A stretch of DNA of 36,435 nt, taken from positions 1-36,435 of the forward strand of contig PXPI01000017.1 of the NCBI GenBank assembly GCA_003021905.1, written 5' to 3'. Below, piece by piece: positions 17,701-26,091 of this stretch. Within the stretch, counting starts at the first letter, position 1, and each line of letters starts with the position of its first letter. A program made the translations under genes and the position numbers. The notes below the pieces were generated by a model. It made no database searches. It saw only the letters and a program-made list of their open reading frames with translations, and was not told the origin of the DNA. Source of the stretch: Cyanobacteria bacterium SW_9_44_58. Lineage in GTDB: Bacteria; Cyanobacteriota; Cyanobacteriia; Cyanobacteriales; Rubidibacteraceae.

Positions 17701-18139
17701 CACCTATGGACCTCGCATGTTAGAAGATGATGGTCGAGTAGTTAGCAATTTTGTTGGCCAATGCTTGCGAAATGAAGCCATTACAGTCTATGGAGACGGT
17801 TCCCAAACCCGCAGCTTTTGCTATGTGTCAGACTTGGTGGACGGATTAATCCGCTTGATGAACAGTGATTATATTGGGCCTGTCAATTTGGGAAATCCTG
17901 GGGAATATACAATTCTGGAACTGGCACAGAAGATTCAAAATATGATTAATCCAGAGGGCAAAATTGGCTTTAAGCCTCTGCCGCAAGATGATCCGAGGAA
18001 GCGTCAACCGGATATTGCCAAAGCCCGAGACATTTTAGGGTGGGAACCTCGCGTGCCGCTGCAAGAAGGATTGGAATTGCTGATTAAGGATTTTCGCGAT
18101 CGCTATTCTTTTAATTCTCAATCAGTCACGAAATCGTAA
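14786..18139 (+). CDS. uxs: UDP-glucuronate decarboxylase (UDP-xylose synthase) carrying two inteins
   Basis: The 1117-codon precursor is a 317-residue short-chain dehydrogenase enzyme interrupted twice. Extein 1 (residues 1-141) has the Rossmann loop GGAGFIGSH and STSEVYGDP; extein 2 (491-521) begins CYDEGKR, containing the catalytic Tyr492 and Lys496 of YxxxK; extein 3 (973-1117) has [20 protein letters not shown] and [13 protein letters not shown]. These are standard for UDP-glucuronate decarboxylase, which makes UDP-xylose from UDP-glucuronate. Intein 1 is residues 142-490 and intein 2 residues 522-972. The spliced length agrees with bacterial UXS, so there is no loss of host sequence. 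The substrate-producing gene ugd follows 65 nt downstream. No Shine-Dalgarno is clear at 14786. Decarboxylase rather than plain epimerase is inferred from the overall sequence pattern. Confidence 0.93.
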   Translation: MRILVTGGAGFIGSHLVDRLMSEGHEVICLDNFYTGRKDNIKHWLDHPYFEVIRHDITEPIRLEVDQVYHLACPASPVHYQFNPVKTVKTNVMGTLHMLGLAKRVKARLLLASTSEVYGDPEVHPQPEEYRGNVNPIGIRSCYDAETEILTANGWTPFPKLSPDVPVATLNAENQVEYHVPDEYIVQPYVGNLLRFANEKYDFCVTPNHQMYVRSKTGKLKFLQADESRDWHCWKVLTSGRFSGEEQKWFTLESLPPNAKVADYAGIKFRRLQRPLVNVAQVAMDTWLEFLGYYISEGCVHVRQRNRVVNGRNYEVADYNILIAQENSEKREKIAQCLQNMGFNFFQSDHHQFRICSKQLANILLPLGNSEEKYIPRQFLRLSPRQSRILLDALLLGDGSKRGEGYCYYSKSKQLADDVQELALRCGFAAHISSHAKYNRNLYCVNICKPIEANLTSPEKIPYAGNVYCVNVTNHVIFVRRNGKVSLCGNCYDEGKRIAETLAFDYHRDNGVDIRVARIFNSLTGDQKVIYYQGNQLHYESFADCYDRIHQDISNVSIPCFDQNANLVIQPISAIWKHKVRKKGYKITTTWGKQVKITEDHSLFSCNENNFPQAVFGKDLNVGDKVAIPHSIPFLERPLEAFYVSEKLSDISGVGVISEKAIDYLEQFPEAIRQYLTDKGIANRQFYSKIKRYERANKLPLELWKILKLPWSKKEQLIPPHSKQAIHNYIDDIPNLLWFLGFYLAEGCLINQKNQDYQLLFSSDIKYLEKLIAVTRELFGLEGSIRYDPQNKRAPSVHIRSKIIVDLVVNTFDFGDQLSTEKDIPNWILQLPKEQLVYFLQGFWEGDGNHDAKTTGFRLIFNSSSQKIIEKLVLILAKFGIIGSVSEFNTKVSKEDSCQYKSYRLTAQGLDNYSILDLAETTQQLQAKTTGNLAWGIVKHIEEFEIDDYVYDFSVPEYENFIGGTYGICCHNTYGPRMLEDDGRVVSNFVGQCLRNEAITVYGDGSQTRSFCYVSDLVDGLIRLMNSDYIGPVNLGNPGEYTILELAQKIQNMINPEGKIGFKPLPQDDPRKRQPDIAKARDILGWEPRVPLQEGLELLIKDFRDRYSFNSQSVTKS
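15209..16255 (+). other. intein 1 (349 aa, Cys1, LAGLIDADG homing endonuclease), between Ser141 and Cys491 of the precursor
   Basis: Self-splicing element. Block [10 protein letters not shown] gives the Cys1 nucleophile; block B is VTPNHQMYV (TPNH, intein residues 65-68); LAGLIDADG blocks are [11 protein letters not shown] (about 148-157) and DALLLGDGS (about 251-259); block F is [17 protein letters not shown] (about 327-342); block G ends SLCGN with terminal Asn349, followed by host Cys+1. The usual penultimate His is Gly here, a known but less common variant, so splicing may be slower. Both LAGLIDADG acids are present (Glu in the first, Asp in the second), so the homing endonuclease may be active. 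The insertion lies one residue before the host catalytic Tyr. Confidence 0.95.
16349..17701 (+). other. intein 2 (451 aa, Ser1, LAGLIDADG homing endonuclease), between Asn521 and Thr973 of the precursor
   Basis: Second self-splicing element, clearly unlike the first. Block [12 protein letters not shown] gives a Ser1 nucleophile; block B is KITEDHSLF (TEDH, intein residues 77-80); LAGLIDADG blocks are [10 protein letters not shown] (about 217-226) and [10 protein letters not shown] (about 319-328); block F is [15 protein letters not shown] (about 429-443); block G ends ICCHN with the canonical penultimate His and terminal Asn451, followed by host Thr+1. About 130 residues between block B and the first LAGLIDADG motif are an extra region of unknown fold. 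It is inserted in the conserved host motif ARIFN/TYGPRM. Confidence 0.95.
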
Positions 18140-18204
18140 CAACTGGCTGGGAACATTATCATTGCTTATTCAGACAATACAGTAAAAATTAAGGATTAAT
18201 ACTT

Positions 18205-19593
18205 ATGCGTATTTGTGTAATTGGAACGGGATATGTTGGTTTAGTGACAGGCGTTTGCTTTGCTTACGCAGGACATGAGGTGATTTGCGTCGATAATAAC
18301 GAAGAAAAAGTAAAATTGATGCAAAGCGGCCAACCTCCGATTTATGAGTCGCAACTGTCAGAATTAATGCAAGCTTCAACCAAAGCAGGACGTTTAGAAT
18401 TTACAAGCGATTTGGGGAAAGGGGTCAATCATGGAGACATTCTCTTTATTGCAGTAGGAACTCCTGCCCTCTCCACTGGAGAAAGCGATACCCGCTATGT
18501 CGAAGCAGTTGCCAAAGGCATTGGCCATCATCTCAATGGCAGCTATAAAGTCATTGTGAATAAGTCCACTGTTCCCATTGGTTCCGGCGACTGGGTACGC
18601 ATGATTATTCTAGATGGTGTAGCGGAACGCCAAAAAGAATTAGTCTCCAGTGGCAATAGTGAGGTCAGGCCATTAGAAGAGGTTAAAGCTGAGTTCGATG
18701 TTGTCAGCAATCCTGAGTTTTTACGAGAAGGTTCAGCCGTCTATGATACGTTTAATCCCGATCGGATTGTTTTGGGGGGTAACAGCAACAAAGCTTTGAA
18801 TCTGATGCAGCAATTGTATGCCCCAATCGTCAATCGAGAGTTTGCTGAAGATCCTTCTCTTCCCCCAATTGACTTAGTAATTACCGATTTGAATTCAGCA
18901 GAAATGATTAAGTATGCTGCTAACGCTTTTCTGGCGACGAAAATCAGTTTTATTAACGAAGTAGCCAATATTTGCGATCGCGTCGGGGCTGATGTAACGC
19001 AAGTGGCTAAAGGAATCGGTCTAGATTCCCGCATTGGCCACAAATTTTTACAAGCAGGCATTGGCTGGGGCGGATCTTGTTTCCCAAAAGATGTATCGGC
19101 GCTGATCCATACCGCTGACGATTATAATTACGAAGCCCAAATTCTCAAATCAGCCGTCAATGTCAACAAGCGGCAACGATTATTAGTTGTAGAAAAATTG
19201 CAGCAAGAATTAAAAATCCTGAAAGGAAAAGTCATCGGTTTGCTGGGACTCACCTTTAAGCCCAATACCGATGATATGCGGGATGCCCCAGCATTAAATA
19301 TCATTGCGGAATTAAGCCGTTTAGGGGCGAAAGTGAAAGCCTACGATCCTATCGTATCTCAATCCGGGATTCGGGATGGGTTATCTGATGTAATTGTGGA
19401 AACAGATGCCGAACGATTAGCCGATCATTGCGACGCGTTGGTTTTGGTAACCGAGTGGAAACAGTTTCTCTCTCTCGATTACGAAAAAATGGCAGCGTTA
19501 ATGAATAGTCCTGTGATCATTGACGGACGCAATTTCTTGGATAGAAAAGCTTTGCAAAATATCGGTTTCCATTATGTCGGTATGGGGCGTTAG
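18205..19593 (+). CDS. ugd: UDP-glucose 6-dehydrogenase
   Basis: Oxidises UDP-glucose to UDP-glucuronate with two NAD+, feeding the decarboxylase encoded just upstream. Seen: the N-terminal NAD loop VIGTGYVGLVTGVCFAYAGH, FIAVGTP, NKSTVPIGSG, NPEFLREGSAV, DLNSAEMIKYAANAFLATKI, the catalytic GWGGSCFPKD with Cys292, and GLTFKPNTDDMRDAP in the C-terminal domain. The 462-residue length is standard. AAGGA about 8 nt before the ATG at 18205 serves as ribosome binding site. Probably co-transcribed with the decarboxylase gene (65-nt gap, no terminator seen). Confidence 0.97.
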   Translation: MRICVIGTGYVGLVTGVCFAYAGHEVICVDNNEEKVKLMQSGQPPIYESQLSELMQASTKAGRLEFTSDLGKGVNHGDILFIAVGTPALSTGESDTRYVEAVAKGIGHHLNGSYKVIVNKSTVPIGSGDWVRMIILDGVAERQKELVSSGNSEVRPLEEVKAEFDVVSNPEFLREGSAVYDTFNPDRIVLGGNSNKALNLMQQLYAPIVNREFAEDPSLPPIDLVITDLNSAEMIKYAANAFLATKISFINEVANICDRVGADVTQVAKGIGLDSRIGHKFLQAGIGWGGSCFPKDVSALIHTADDYNYEAQILKSAVNVNKRQRLLVVEKLQQELKILKGKVIGLLGLTFKPNTDDMRDAPALNIIAELSRLGAKVKAYDPIVSQSGIRDGLSDVIVETDAERLADHCDALVLVTEWKQFLSLDYEKMAALMNSPVIIDGRNFLDRKALQNIGFHYVGMGR

Positions 19594-19620
19594 CGGAATT
19601 GGGCCGGGTTAAACCACCTT

Positions 19621-19633
19621 CCGCAAAGTGCGG
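19621..19633. terminator. small hairpin between convergent ugd and GT2 genes
   Basis: CCGCA and TGCGG form a perfect 5-bp stem around AAG, flanked by partly complementary CCTT and AAGG. It lies in the 40-nt gap between two converging stops, a sensible place for a bidirectional terminator, but no T-tract follows. Confidence 0.3.
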
Positions 19634-20653
19634 TTAGAAGGAACTAGTTTGTGAAATCGTTGTAATCTCTTGAGAATCGCGATCGAGCAACCATTGCATT
19701 AATTGCTGCCATTCCAGGTATGTTGTTAATAAATCTGCATCTAGTTCCTCACCGGTTTCTTGGGAAAATTTCGAAAAACTTTCTACCCAATCTACTATTG
19801 TTTCCATGGGAGAAAGAGAACAGTAGCTACCAGCTTGTTGCAATGCTTGTACCATTTCCCTGCTATGGCCTCTTTGGTAAAGATACCACCCCACCCAAAC
19901 CAAAGTGCTGTAGCGAACGGAATGCTCCATCCACTGCAATCGCGCGGGTAAATCAGATCGCGCAAAAAAATTGTCAATCATAGCAACCAACGATCGCGCT
20001 TGGGTTAATCCTTTGTAGATGGCACTTTCAGGATGCTGACGGTAGCAAACAGTTAACTGTCGCAACCAAGCTGCCTGACAGCCCATAAGCGCTAAACGAA
20101 GAATTAACTCCGTATCTTCAGATTGGGGAAAGTTTGGATCGAATCCCCCTGCCTGTTGCAGCCAATCCCGACGGAACATCATCGCGCTCGGCAGCACCGG
20201 TTTCCATAATAGCCAAGATTCTAAATTTAATTCGGGAACTTCCTCCCAAGGTTCCACGTCGGCTAACAAGATCCCGTTATGATCAACCCGACGCCAACCG
20301 CTATGCACGATTCCTAAATCAGGATTAGTTTCAAAAACAGCGACCTGTGCTTCTAACTTGTTGGGAAGAAAATAATCATCCGCATCTAGAAATGCTACTA
20401 ATTTTCCTTGTGCTAATTGAATCCCATAATTGCGGGCTGCTGAAACCCCTTGATTGGTTTGATAAACATAACGAATTTGGTTATGATAATTTTCTAGGCA
20501 AGCAGACGTTTGATCAGTCGAACCATCATTAATGACAATAATTTCGTAATTTGTATAACTTTGAATGAGAATGCTATCAATTGCTTCTTGAACATAGCGT
20601 TCACAGTTGTAACATGGAATAATAATCGTTACTTGTGGGTGGGAATCACTCAT
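19634..20653 (-). CDS. family 2 glycosyltransferase
   Basis: A GT-A fold inverting glycosyltransferase with VTIIIPCYNCERYVQEAIDS at the N-terminus, VINDGSTDQT for nucleotide binding, GVSAARNYGI, and the DxD-like metal motif FLDADDYF. About 200 residues make up the catalytic domain (to LTVCYRQHPESA); the C-terminal 120 residues are helical. No membrane segment, so it acts on the cytoplasmic face. Sugar donor and acceptor cannot be told; the neighbouring UDP-xylose and dTDP-rhamnose genes make exopolysaccharide or glycan assembly likely. Transcribed toward ugd. Confidence 0.93.
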   Translation of the reverse strand: MSDSHPQVTIIIPCYNCERYVQEAIDSILIQSYTNYEIIVINDGSTDQTSACLENYHNQIRYVYQTNQGVSAARNYGIQLAQGKLVAFLDADDYFLPNKLEAQVAVFETNPDLGIVHSGWRRVDHNGILLADVEPWEEVPELNLESWLLWKPVLPSAMMFRRDWLQQAGGFDPNFPQSEDTELILRLALMGCQAAWLRQLTVCYRQHPESAIYKGLTQARSLVAMIDNFFARSDLPARLQWMEHSVRYSTLVWVGWYLYQRGHSREMVQALQQAGSYCSLSPMETIVDWVESFSKFSQETGEELDADLLTTYLEWQQLMQWLLDRDSQEITTISQTSSF

Positions 20654-20863
20654 GATTGACTCATTAGAATTAATAGGAATAGATTTCCTTTTTAGTGTGA
20701 CTTAAAAATCAAAAACGAACTCTCTACTCATCAAAAAGTATCAAATTTGTATAAATATTGATGGCATTTTTCATTATTCCTGACATTTGGTTAAATTTTA
20801 GGGAATTGTGTCCAAATACTTGTTTTATTTACTTATTTATGGTACGCTTGTGAAAAGTTAAAT

Positions 20864-21529
20864 GTGTCTCCTGATCAACCGTTAACCGGTTCAGGGGGAC
20901 CGGACCAATACACAGGAACGCCTGCCTCGCCAGGTAGTTCCAGTCAAGAACGTACCGTCAATGCCGGTGAAGGCAACGACCAAGTTCAAGCCGGGAGTGG
21001 AGAAACTGCTAACTTCTCCGGTGAAGGCGGCGATGATTTACTCGTCGGTGCCTTGGGCGATGATAATCTTAATAGCGGTTCCGGCGATGATACTCTCCAA
21101 GGCGGTTCCGGGGACGATGTTCTCTCCGGCAATCGCGGCAGAGATACGCTGACCGGTGAAGCAGGGGATGATACCCTCGACGGCGGTGCCGGTGCAGACA
21201 CCCTAACTGGCGGACCTGGAGCCGACACATTTAAATTTGAACTGGCCCAGGACGGCACTGAGCAATTAGCCCAAGATGATTCTAATTCTGCCTCCGATGT
21301 GTTTGCTGGCGGCGAATTTGATGTCATCACCGACTTTAATCCTGAAGAAGATACCCTAAGCTTTGATTCGGACTTCTTTGGTCAAGGAGAAGGCGAGTTC
21401 TTTGTTAGCCAAGACGGCGACGACACAACTATTTCCTTTGGCGAGTCCGAGGAAAACGCCTCCGAATTCCTGAGATTAGAAGATACCAATGCTGACAACA
21501 TCGATCCCGATGACTTCGAAATTTTATAA
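20864..21529 (+). CDS. acidic RTX (hemolysin-type calcium-binding repeat) protein
   Basis: A 221-residue, very acidic protein dominated by Gly-Asp nonapeptide repeats of the GGxGxDxLx type between about residues 52 and 125, for example SGDDTLQGG, SGDDVLSGN, AGDDTLDGG and GADTLTGGPGADTF. Such repeats form a calcium-filled beta roll. After it come DVITDFNPEEDTLSFD and a short acidic end DPDDFEIL. RTX proteins are secreted by type I systems through a C-terminal signal; no such exporter is in this window. The first 50 residues are Ser/Gly/Pro-rich. Start is GTG at 20864: the frame is closed by a stop at 20792 and no ATG fits; no clear Shine-Dalgarno. Followed by a strong terminator. Confidence 0.88.
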   Translation: MSPDQPLTGSGGPDQYTGTPASPGSSSQERTVNAGEGNDQVQAGSGETANFSGEGGDDLLVGALGDDNLNSGSGDDTLQGGSGDDVLSGNRGRDTLTGEAGDDTLDGGAGADTLTGGPGADTFKFELAQDGTEQLAQDDSNSASDVFAGGEFDVITDFNPEEDTLSFDSDFFGQGEGEFFVSQDGDDTTISFGESEENASEFLRLEDTNADNIDPDDFEIL

Positions 21530-21569
21530 TTAGTTCACTTTCGAAGCCAGTATTAAGTGATTTCAAGAT

Positions 21570-21600
21570 GGGGTGTTTTATGATTGCACCCCTCTTTTTA
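21570..21600 (+). terminator. rho-independent terminator after the RTX gene
   Basis: GGGGTG (21570-21575) pairs with CACCCC (21587-21592) across an 11-nt loop, followed immediately by TCTTTTTA. It starts 40 nt after the RTX stop, isolating that gene from the TPR locus downstream. Confidence 0.8.
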
Positions 21601-21651
21601 GCATATAAAGCAATGCATTTTTGATAAGAGCTCATAATTTCTGTTAAATTG

Positions 21652-23030
21652 ATGGCTCCCATCTCCCAAGAAATGGCACCTTCTGGCCGCCTGGCCACTG
21701 TTCATATGTCCTTGGCAGAATTGCAAGAAGCCCGAGGAGAAATAAAAGGGGCAATTTCGGAATATCAGAAAGCCTTGAAACAAGATCCCCATCTGGCTGA
21801 CGCTTATCTAGCTCTCGGTCGGCTATTCTTCCAACAAGGCAATTACAAAACCAGTATTTGGCACTATCAACAAGCCTTAAATATCAACCCCCAATGGTGG
21901 GAAGCATATCAAAAGTTAGCTGAAGCGTATCGAGGCTGGGGCGATTTAGCGAGTGCGGCTGCAGCCTACAGAAACGCGATCGCGCTTGCCCCGAATCAAC
22001 CAACGCTCTATCGCCAACTTGGCACCTTATTAGAACAGCAGCAAAAGACAGAAGAAGCCTGTCGCAACTATCGCCGCGCGATTGAACTTGCTCCGAATTA
22101 TGCTGTCGCTTACGGCAATCTTGGTTGCGCTCTCGCCCAACTCGATCGCCTGGAAGAAGCCGTTGAGGCATTGCAAACCGCAATCAATCTCCGTCCTGAT
22201 GTTGCAGGCTACTATAACAATTTCGGTCAGGTACTGGTCTGGCAACAAAAAACCAAGGACGCCATCCCGCTTTACCAGCAAGCAATCCAGCTCAAGCCTG
22301 ATTATACGCTAGCTCACTATAACTTAGGGAAAGCCTTGCAATATGAAGGATTGCATGCCCAAGCCGCCTCCTGTTTCCAGAAAGTCACGCAGCTGCAACC
22401 CAAGAATCTAGCCGCCTATGGCGATTGGGGCCGCTCATTAATCGCGTTAGGGGAAATTGAAAAAGCCCTATCCTGTTGGCGAGACGCGATCGCGCCTCAA
22501 GCCCAGCAATTGCAAGCATACCAACAATGGGCAGAGACGCGCTTTGCTTGCCCGAAAGATGAATGGGAAGGCGCGAAATTGGCTTGCGCCCGTTTTCTTC
22601 AAACTTTGCAAGAATCACATTTTCAGCAAGCTCGGATTATCGTCGGGCTTTTCAAGTGAATCCGAAGCATGAACAAGTCCTGGAAAACTTAGGCGCAGCT
22701 CTCAAGCGTGCCGGAGACGAAATAGCAACGGCGCGATCCCACTTTATAATTTTTACTCGCGGGCGAACGGGAAGCAGTACCTTAGTCAAACTGTTAAATG
22801 CCCATCCTGAGATTAATTGCCAACCGGAACCCTTTCATCAAGATTATGGGGTTCCGTTTCAGGAACAGTATTTATCTGGAACGGAAAAAGAGCCGGGTTT
22901 GGAACTGGATTCAGAACGATCGCGCCATAGCCAGCATTGGGCTACTTCCTATCCACTCCCTGTTGTTGATAAAATTATTGCAGCAATTAATCAGCAACAG
23001 AAAAATGGGATTAAACATCTTCCTTATAGT
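21652..23030 (+). pseudogene. TPR protein with a truncated sulfotransferase domain, frameshifted
   Basis: From the ATG at 21652 come about eight tetratricopeptide units, for example AYLALGRLFFQQGNYKTSIW and AYGNLGCALAQLDRLEEAVE. The frame ends at 22659, but near 22630 the reading continues one frame over as DYRRAFQVNPKHEQVLENLG, so a single-base loss split it. That second frame then enters a sulfotransferase domain: FIIFTRGRTGSSTLVKLLNA is the 5'-phosphosulfate loop that binds PAPS. Only about 110 residues of the domain remain; near 23030 the frame loses meaning and another TPR array begins in a third frame. The 3'-phosphate-binding half is missing, so the enzyme must be inactive. TPR-sulfotransferase fusions are a known cyanobacterial type. 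Confidence 0.75.
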
Positions 23031-23047
23031 ATCTCCTTTACAAAGAG

Positions 23048-25807
23048 TTGGCAAACACCTATGCTCAACAAAAACAGTGGCAACAAGCGATCGATACAGC
23101 CAAAAAGGCCCTCTCCATGCAGGAAGATGCCCAAACATGGCACTTGTTGGGGAAAGCATGGCACGCTGTTAAAAATTCCCAAAATGCCGCCCATGCCTAT
23201 CGCAAGGCGATCGCGCTTCAACCGTTGCCGGAGTCCTATGCCAACCTCGGCAGTTTGTATGCGGCTCAGAAACAATGGCAGAACGCGATCGCGCATTATC
23301 AAAAAGCGTTAAAACTTGATTCCCAGCAAGCAGGCATTTGGCGCAATTTAGCAAAAGCCTTCTCTCAAGCGGGAGACGCCGGCAAAGCCGCAGAAGCCTG
23401 GTATCGGGCCTATCGTTTGGAACCCAATCAGCACAGTGCGGAAGCGCACTTGCAGTTAGGCAATACCTTGGCGGAGCAGCAGAAGTGGGAAGAAGCCATT
23501 GCTTGTTATCAAAACGCTGTTGCAGGCAGCCCGAATTGGGCGCTGGCTCATTACCGGCTTGGGGAAACCCTCAAACAAGCGGGACGGCAAGAAGAGGCAA
23601 CCGCCAGTTTGCGGCGCGCGATCGAGTGTCATGGCGAGGAATCAACCCTAAGTGAGGATTCTAGCGGCCAATCAAATTCCCAAGAACTGACAGTGAACCA
23701 GGAGAATCATTCCCCTGTTGAACAAGGAGCAGAGACAGATCGCAGCAAAAAGCTCCTTAAACAAGCCCTGGAAACTGACGATGGGGAAACTTATATTCAA
23801 CTGGCCCAAGCCTATCTGGAAAAACAACAGTGTCAGCGCGCGATCGCGGCAGCTCGTCAAGCCTTAGCGATTCAACCTAATGCCAATGCCTATCGTTGGC
23901 TAGGGATTGCTCTACAACAAAACAATCAAATCAAAGAAGCGAAACAGTGCTATCAAGCCGCGATTTCCCTGCAACCGGATTGGGCAGAGCCAAACGTCGA
24001 TTTGGGGAATTGGCATCTTGCCCAAAAGCAGCGGCGACAAGCTATCAATTGTTATCGGCAAGCATTGAAGCTTGACAGTAATCATAGCACAGCGTATCGC
24101 GGGTTAGCCCAAGCGTTCCAGGGATTGGGGAAACAGTCTAAGGCATTGGAATGCCGGTATCTAGCTTTGTCGCAAGCGAACGATGAAACAACCGCAGAAG
24201 ATTGCATTGAATTGGCAAGAAGCTTCGCTAGACAGAAACAATGGGAAAAGGCAATTGCCTGTTATCGCAAAGCATTGCATTTAAATTCTCAAGAGACGGC
24301 AGTATGGCAAGAGTTAGCCGATATCTTAGCTCATCAAGGGCAACTGCAAGAAGCAAGCACCTATTGTCGCCAAGTATTGCAGGAAAATCCAAATTCCATC
24401 AAAAGTTGGCAAGCTTTGGGAAAAATGTTAACTCAGCTAGGAGAACGCGAAGAAGCGGAGGCCTGCTATGAGCAAGCTCAATGGCTGCTAACCGCTGATC
24501 GGGAAAAACAATCTTCGGCAACTGTCGAAAGCAACGAGACAACCGTGGCATCTGCCCTGAAGCTCCAACAGGAAGCAGAAGCATCTTTGGAACAGGGAGA
24601 TTCAGAATTGGCGCTTAAAAAGTATCAGGAGGCATTTGCTTATTTAACGGGACAAAATATAGCAAGCAAACAAATTGACATTTTTCTGTTCTCTTCTGAT
24701 AATGTCGAGCGCTTATCTTTAAGCAATTCAGGGAACCAGTCTTTAGCTTCTCTGAAGCAATTCACATTTTTCAGCACTACGTTTCCCACTTTCACCAAGG
24801 GATTGAGTTGGTTATTAGAAAAGATAGCCAAGCTGAAATGGCTGACCTCTGGACACTTTCCCGCAAATATTTATTGGGAGAAGCAAAAGCAACAACCCAT
24901 AGAAAAAACGATTGAAGTGACACCGGAAAATGCTACGGAGCAAGATACTGAAGTTGCTGATGAGTCAGTGCAAGTGCTGGCGCGTCGCGCGAGAGCTTGC
25001 CTAGAGGCCCGAGATTGGGCTCGTTGTATCCTAAACTGCGAAGAAATGCTTAAACATGATCCTATCCGTAGCGAAGGATATAAATTGCTAGGACAAGCCC
25101 GCCACGGTCAAGGGGAACTATCCCAGGCGCTGGAAGCCTATCGCAAAGCGATTAGCCTAAACCCGCAAGAACTTGAAGCTCGGGTTTGGTGCGGACAAAT
25201 TTTGGCCGGTCAGGAACAATGGCAGGACGCGATCGCGTATTATCGGCAAGCCCTGCAACAGGATCCCCAACGTTGGGAAGTGTATCATCTTTTAGGGGAA
25301 GCCTTGGAAGCCAGCGGCGATATTGATGGCGCGATCGCGGCTTACCAAAAGGCAATCGAACTTGACCGGAACCAACCCCCTTTTATTTATAAACAACTTG
25401 GGGATCTCCTTCAAAAACAGAAGCAGTATGAAGAAGCAATTACTGCCTACCAAAAAGCCATTGAACTTAAACCTGACAATCCTGCCTTCTATAATGTTTT
25501 AGGCGGTGCATGCCTTAATGCAGGGCGAGCCAATGAGGCAATCGCGGCTTACCAAAAATTTGCAGAGTTAAAAGGCGATAACCCTGGCGCATATAAAAAG
25601 CTTGGAGATGTGCTTAAAAAACAGGGTAGACTTCAAGAAGCAATCACTGCTTATCAAAAAGCGATAGAGCTCAATCCCCAAAATTATAGTTTATATCAAA
25701 GTCTTGGGGATACCTTGCTACAGGACAATCGTAATGAAGAAGCTCTTGAAGCTTACCGCAAAGCATTAGGATCTCGAAGACAAAAAAAGGTACTCTTGCT
25801 CGTTTAG
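23048..25807 (+). CDS. long TPR-array protein, probably lacking its true 5' and 3' ends
   Basis: A 919-codon frame (TTG at 23048; open from 23030 as YLLYKELANTYAQQKQWQQA) holding about 20 tetratricopeptide units in two blocks, residues 1-490 and about 640-910, separated by an acidic linker and a less repetitive section of about 110 residues containing FFSTTFPTFTKGLSWLLEK. Typical units are AIAAYQKAIELDRNQ and AITAYQKAIELKPDNP. TPRs mediate protein binding; no catalytic domain is visible. Both ends look artificial: the start lies at the break in the upstream sulfotransferase, and the C-terminus stops inside a TPR as KALGSRRQKKVLLLV. Recognisable TPR fragments continue past the stop (25849-26074). 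It may therefore be a pseudogene; if translated, the start is uncertain. Confidence 0.65.
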   Translation: MANTYAQQKQWQQAIDTAKKALSMQEDAQTWHLLGKAWHAVKNSQNAAHAYRKAIALQPLPESYANLGSLYAAQKQWQNAIAHYQKALKLDSQQAGIWRNLAKAFSQAGDAGKAAEAWYRAYRLEPNQHSAEAHLQLGNTLAEQQKWEEAIACYQNAVAGSPNWALAHYRLGETLKQAGRQEEATASLRRAIECHGEESTLSEDSSGQSNSQELTVNQENHSPVEQGAETDRSKKLLKQALETDDGETYIQLAQAYLEKQQCQRAIAAARQALAIQPNANAYRWLGIALQQNNQIKEAKQCYQAAISLQPDWAEPNVDLGNWHLAQKQRRQAINCYRQALKLDSNHSTAYRGLAQAFQGLGKQSKALECRYLALSQANDETTAEDCIELARSFARQKQWEKAIACYRKALHLNSQETAVWQELADILAHQGQLQEASTYCRQVLQENPNSIKSWQALGKMLTQLGEREEAEACYEQAQWLLTADREKQSSATVESNETTVASALKLQQEAEASLEQGDSELALKKYQEAFAYLTGQNIASKQIDIFLFSSDNVERLSLSNSGNQSLASLKQFTFFSTTFPTFTKGLSWLLEKIAKLKWLTSGHFPANIYWEKQKQQPIEKTIEVTPENATEQDTEVADESVQVLARRARACLEARDWARCILNCEEMLKHDPIRSEGYKLLGQARHGQGELSQALEAYRKAISLNPQELEARVWCGQILAGQEQWQDAIAYYRQALQQDPQRWEVYHLLGEALEASGDIDGAIAAYQKAIELDRNQPPFIYKQLGDLLQKQKQYEEAITAYQKAIELKPDNPAFYNVLGGACLNAGRANEAIAAYQKFAELKGDNPGAYKKLGDVLKKQGRLQEAITAYQKAIELNPQNYSLYQSLGDTLLQDNRNEEALEAYRKALGSRRQKKVLLLV

Positions 25808-25848
25808 TAAATTTCTTAACAAAACCTCTGTAATCAAAATAACTTTCA

Positions 25849-26074
25849 GATGCTCTGCTCCAGTTTCAACCTTGAAAAGAAGTTATTGAAGGTTATTGGA
25901 ACGCGATCGCGCTTTAACAACTGAACTTCTCAACGCAACATGCGATGCGCCTCCGGCGCCTGAATCGAAGATTCAATCGCGCTGGAACCGAATTTCTTTA
26001 AGAACCTTGCAGATACCTGATTCCAGTTGCAGCGTTGGCAAGAAGCCGTGAAAGCTTACCGAGGCGCGATCGCG
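25849..26074 (+). repeat. two decayed TPR-unit relics (R0, R1) downstream of the TPR gene
   Basis: R0 (25849-25914) reads DALLQFQP, stop, KEVIEGYWNAIAL. R1 (about 25942-26074) reads, past a micro-insert, GCG CTG GAA CC then NLADT, stop, FQLQRWQEAVKAYRGAIA. Both match the 34-residue TPR pattern with internal stops and frameshifts, and both carry the HIP1 octamer as codons for Ala-Ile-Ala. They fill most of the space between the TPR gene and rfbA and look like its decayed 3' continuation. Confidence 0.75.
25947..25977 (+). repeat. 31-nt micro-insert splitting a HIP1 site (copy 1)
   Basis: In R1 the HIP1-like GCGAT/CGCG is separated by 31 nt beginning GCGCCTCCGGCGCC and ending GAATCGAAGATTCAAT. 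The same insert, one base different, splits the equivalent site in R4 (30448-30478), while R3 has the uninterrupted site. It contains the palindromes GGCGCC and GAATC-GAA-GATTC. Confidence 0.75.
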
Positions 26075-26091
26075 CCCTACTTGCTAAATCT

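Noticed and set aside
21050-21240. Long minus-strand frame rich in Ser and Pro opposite the RTX repeats
   Set aside because: Arises from the repetitive GGC/GAT codons of the RTX repeats read in reverse.
25808-26091. Possible CRISPR or noncoding RNA because of repeated blocks shared with 30420-30590
   Set aside because: The repeats are two distant copies without regular spacers and translate as TPR fragments.
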